A stretch of 16,239 nt of DNA from Herminiimonas sp. Lineage in GTDB: Bacteria > Pseudomonadota > Gammaproteobacteria > Burkholderiales > Burkholderiaceae. Shown here one piece after another: positions 16,225 through 16,239 of this stretch (its first letter is position 1; every line of letters starts with the position of its first letter). The notes below the pieces were generated by a model that was given only the letters and a program-made list of their open reading frames with translations, searched no databases and was not told the origin of the DNA. The stretch spans positions 1 through 16,239 of the forward strand of contig JACMQD010000511.1 in assembly GCA_014377155.1 (NCBI GenBank), read 5' to 3'. The translations under genes were made by a program, and so were the position numbers.

Positions 16225-16239
16225 GGAGTCGGATTATGG
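16225..16239 (+). other. Probable start of a gene running beyond the window
   Basis: GGAG at 16225-16228 is followed after 7 bases by ATG at 16236-16238, an ideal translation start. Only one codon is inside the window, so the product is unknown. Confidence 0.4.

Overview
The window looks like a chromosomal piece of a Gram-negative betaproteobacterium, most likely Burkholderiales and possibly Oxalobacteraceae. This rests on moderate GC content, a DUF1631 protein, a type-2 glycerate kinase, a RocR-like REC-EAL protein, a DUF2721 membrane protein, NarL/HisKA_3 two-component genes and a tRNA-Arg(TCT). Taxonomy is inferred from the gene families, not from a search. No transposase, integrase, CRISPR array or phage gene was recognised.

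Left block (6-5635, all minus strand): a DUF1631 protein, glycerate 2-kinase, a response regulator with a c-di-GMP phosphodiesterase (EAL) output domain, and a DUF2721 membrane protein. The EAL protein keeps every catalytic residue I could place except one glutamate, which is valine (V354).

Central block (5636-10270, plus strand): a probable sigma70 promoter and a palindrome-rich leader precede a membrane PAS-HisKA_3 histidine kinase with an intact phosphoacceptor His519. Next come a gap with a doubtful Cys-containing small ORF, a second, soluble PAS-HisKA_3 kinase in which tyrosine replaces the phosphoacceptor histidine (Y183), and a NarL/LuxR-type response regulator 22 bases downstream. The second kinase keeps its ATP-binding boxes and the DxxxQ phosphatase motif. 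The three genes look like one signalling module in which an active sensor kinase and a His-less partner control one regulator.

Right-central block (10271-11776): a long gap carries a perfect 18-bp palindrome (10538-10555) and an extra half-site exactly 20 bp on. This is a plausible NarL-family operator in front of an Fnr/Crp-type regulator that lacks the full set of Fe-S cysteines. A hairpin terminator candidate follows that gene.

Right block (11777-16239): a gap of more than 700 bases without a recognisable gene; an exported S9 serine peptidase; a convergent M29/NicX-like metalloenzyme; tRNA-Arg(TCT) on the minus strand; and a final gap ending in a ribosome binding site and ATG that probably start a gene beyond the window.

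The best candidate for something new is the His-plus-Tyr kinase pair feeding one response regulator. The REC-EAL protein with a missing catalytic glutamate is second.
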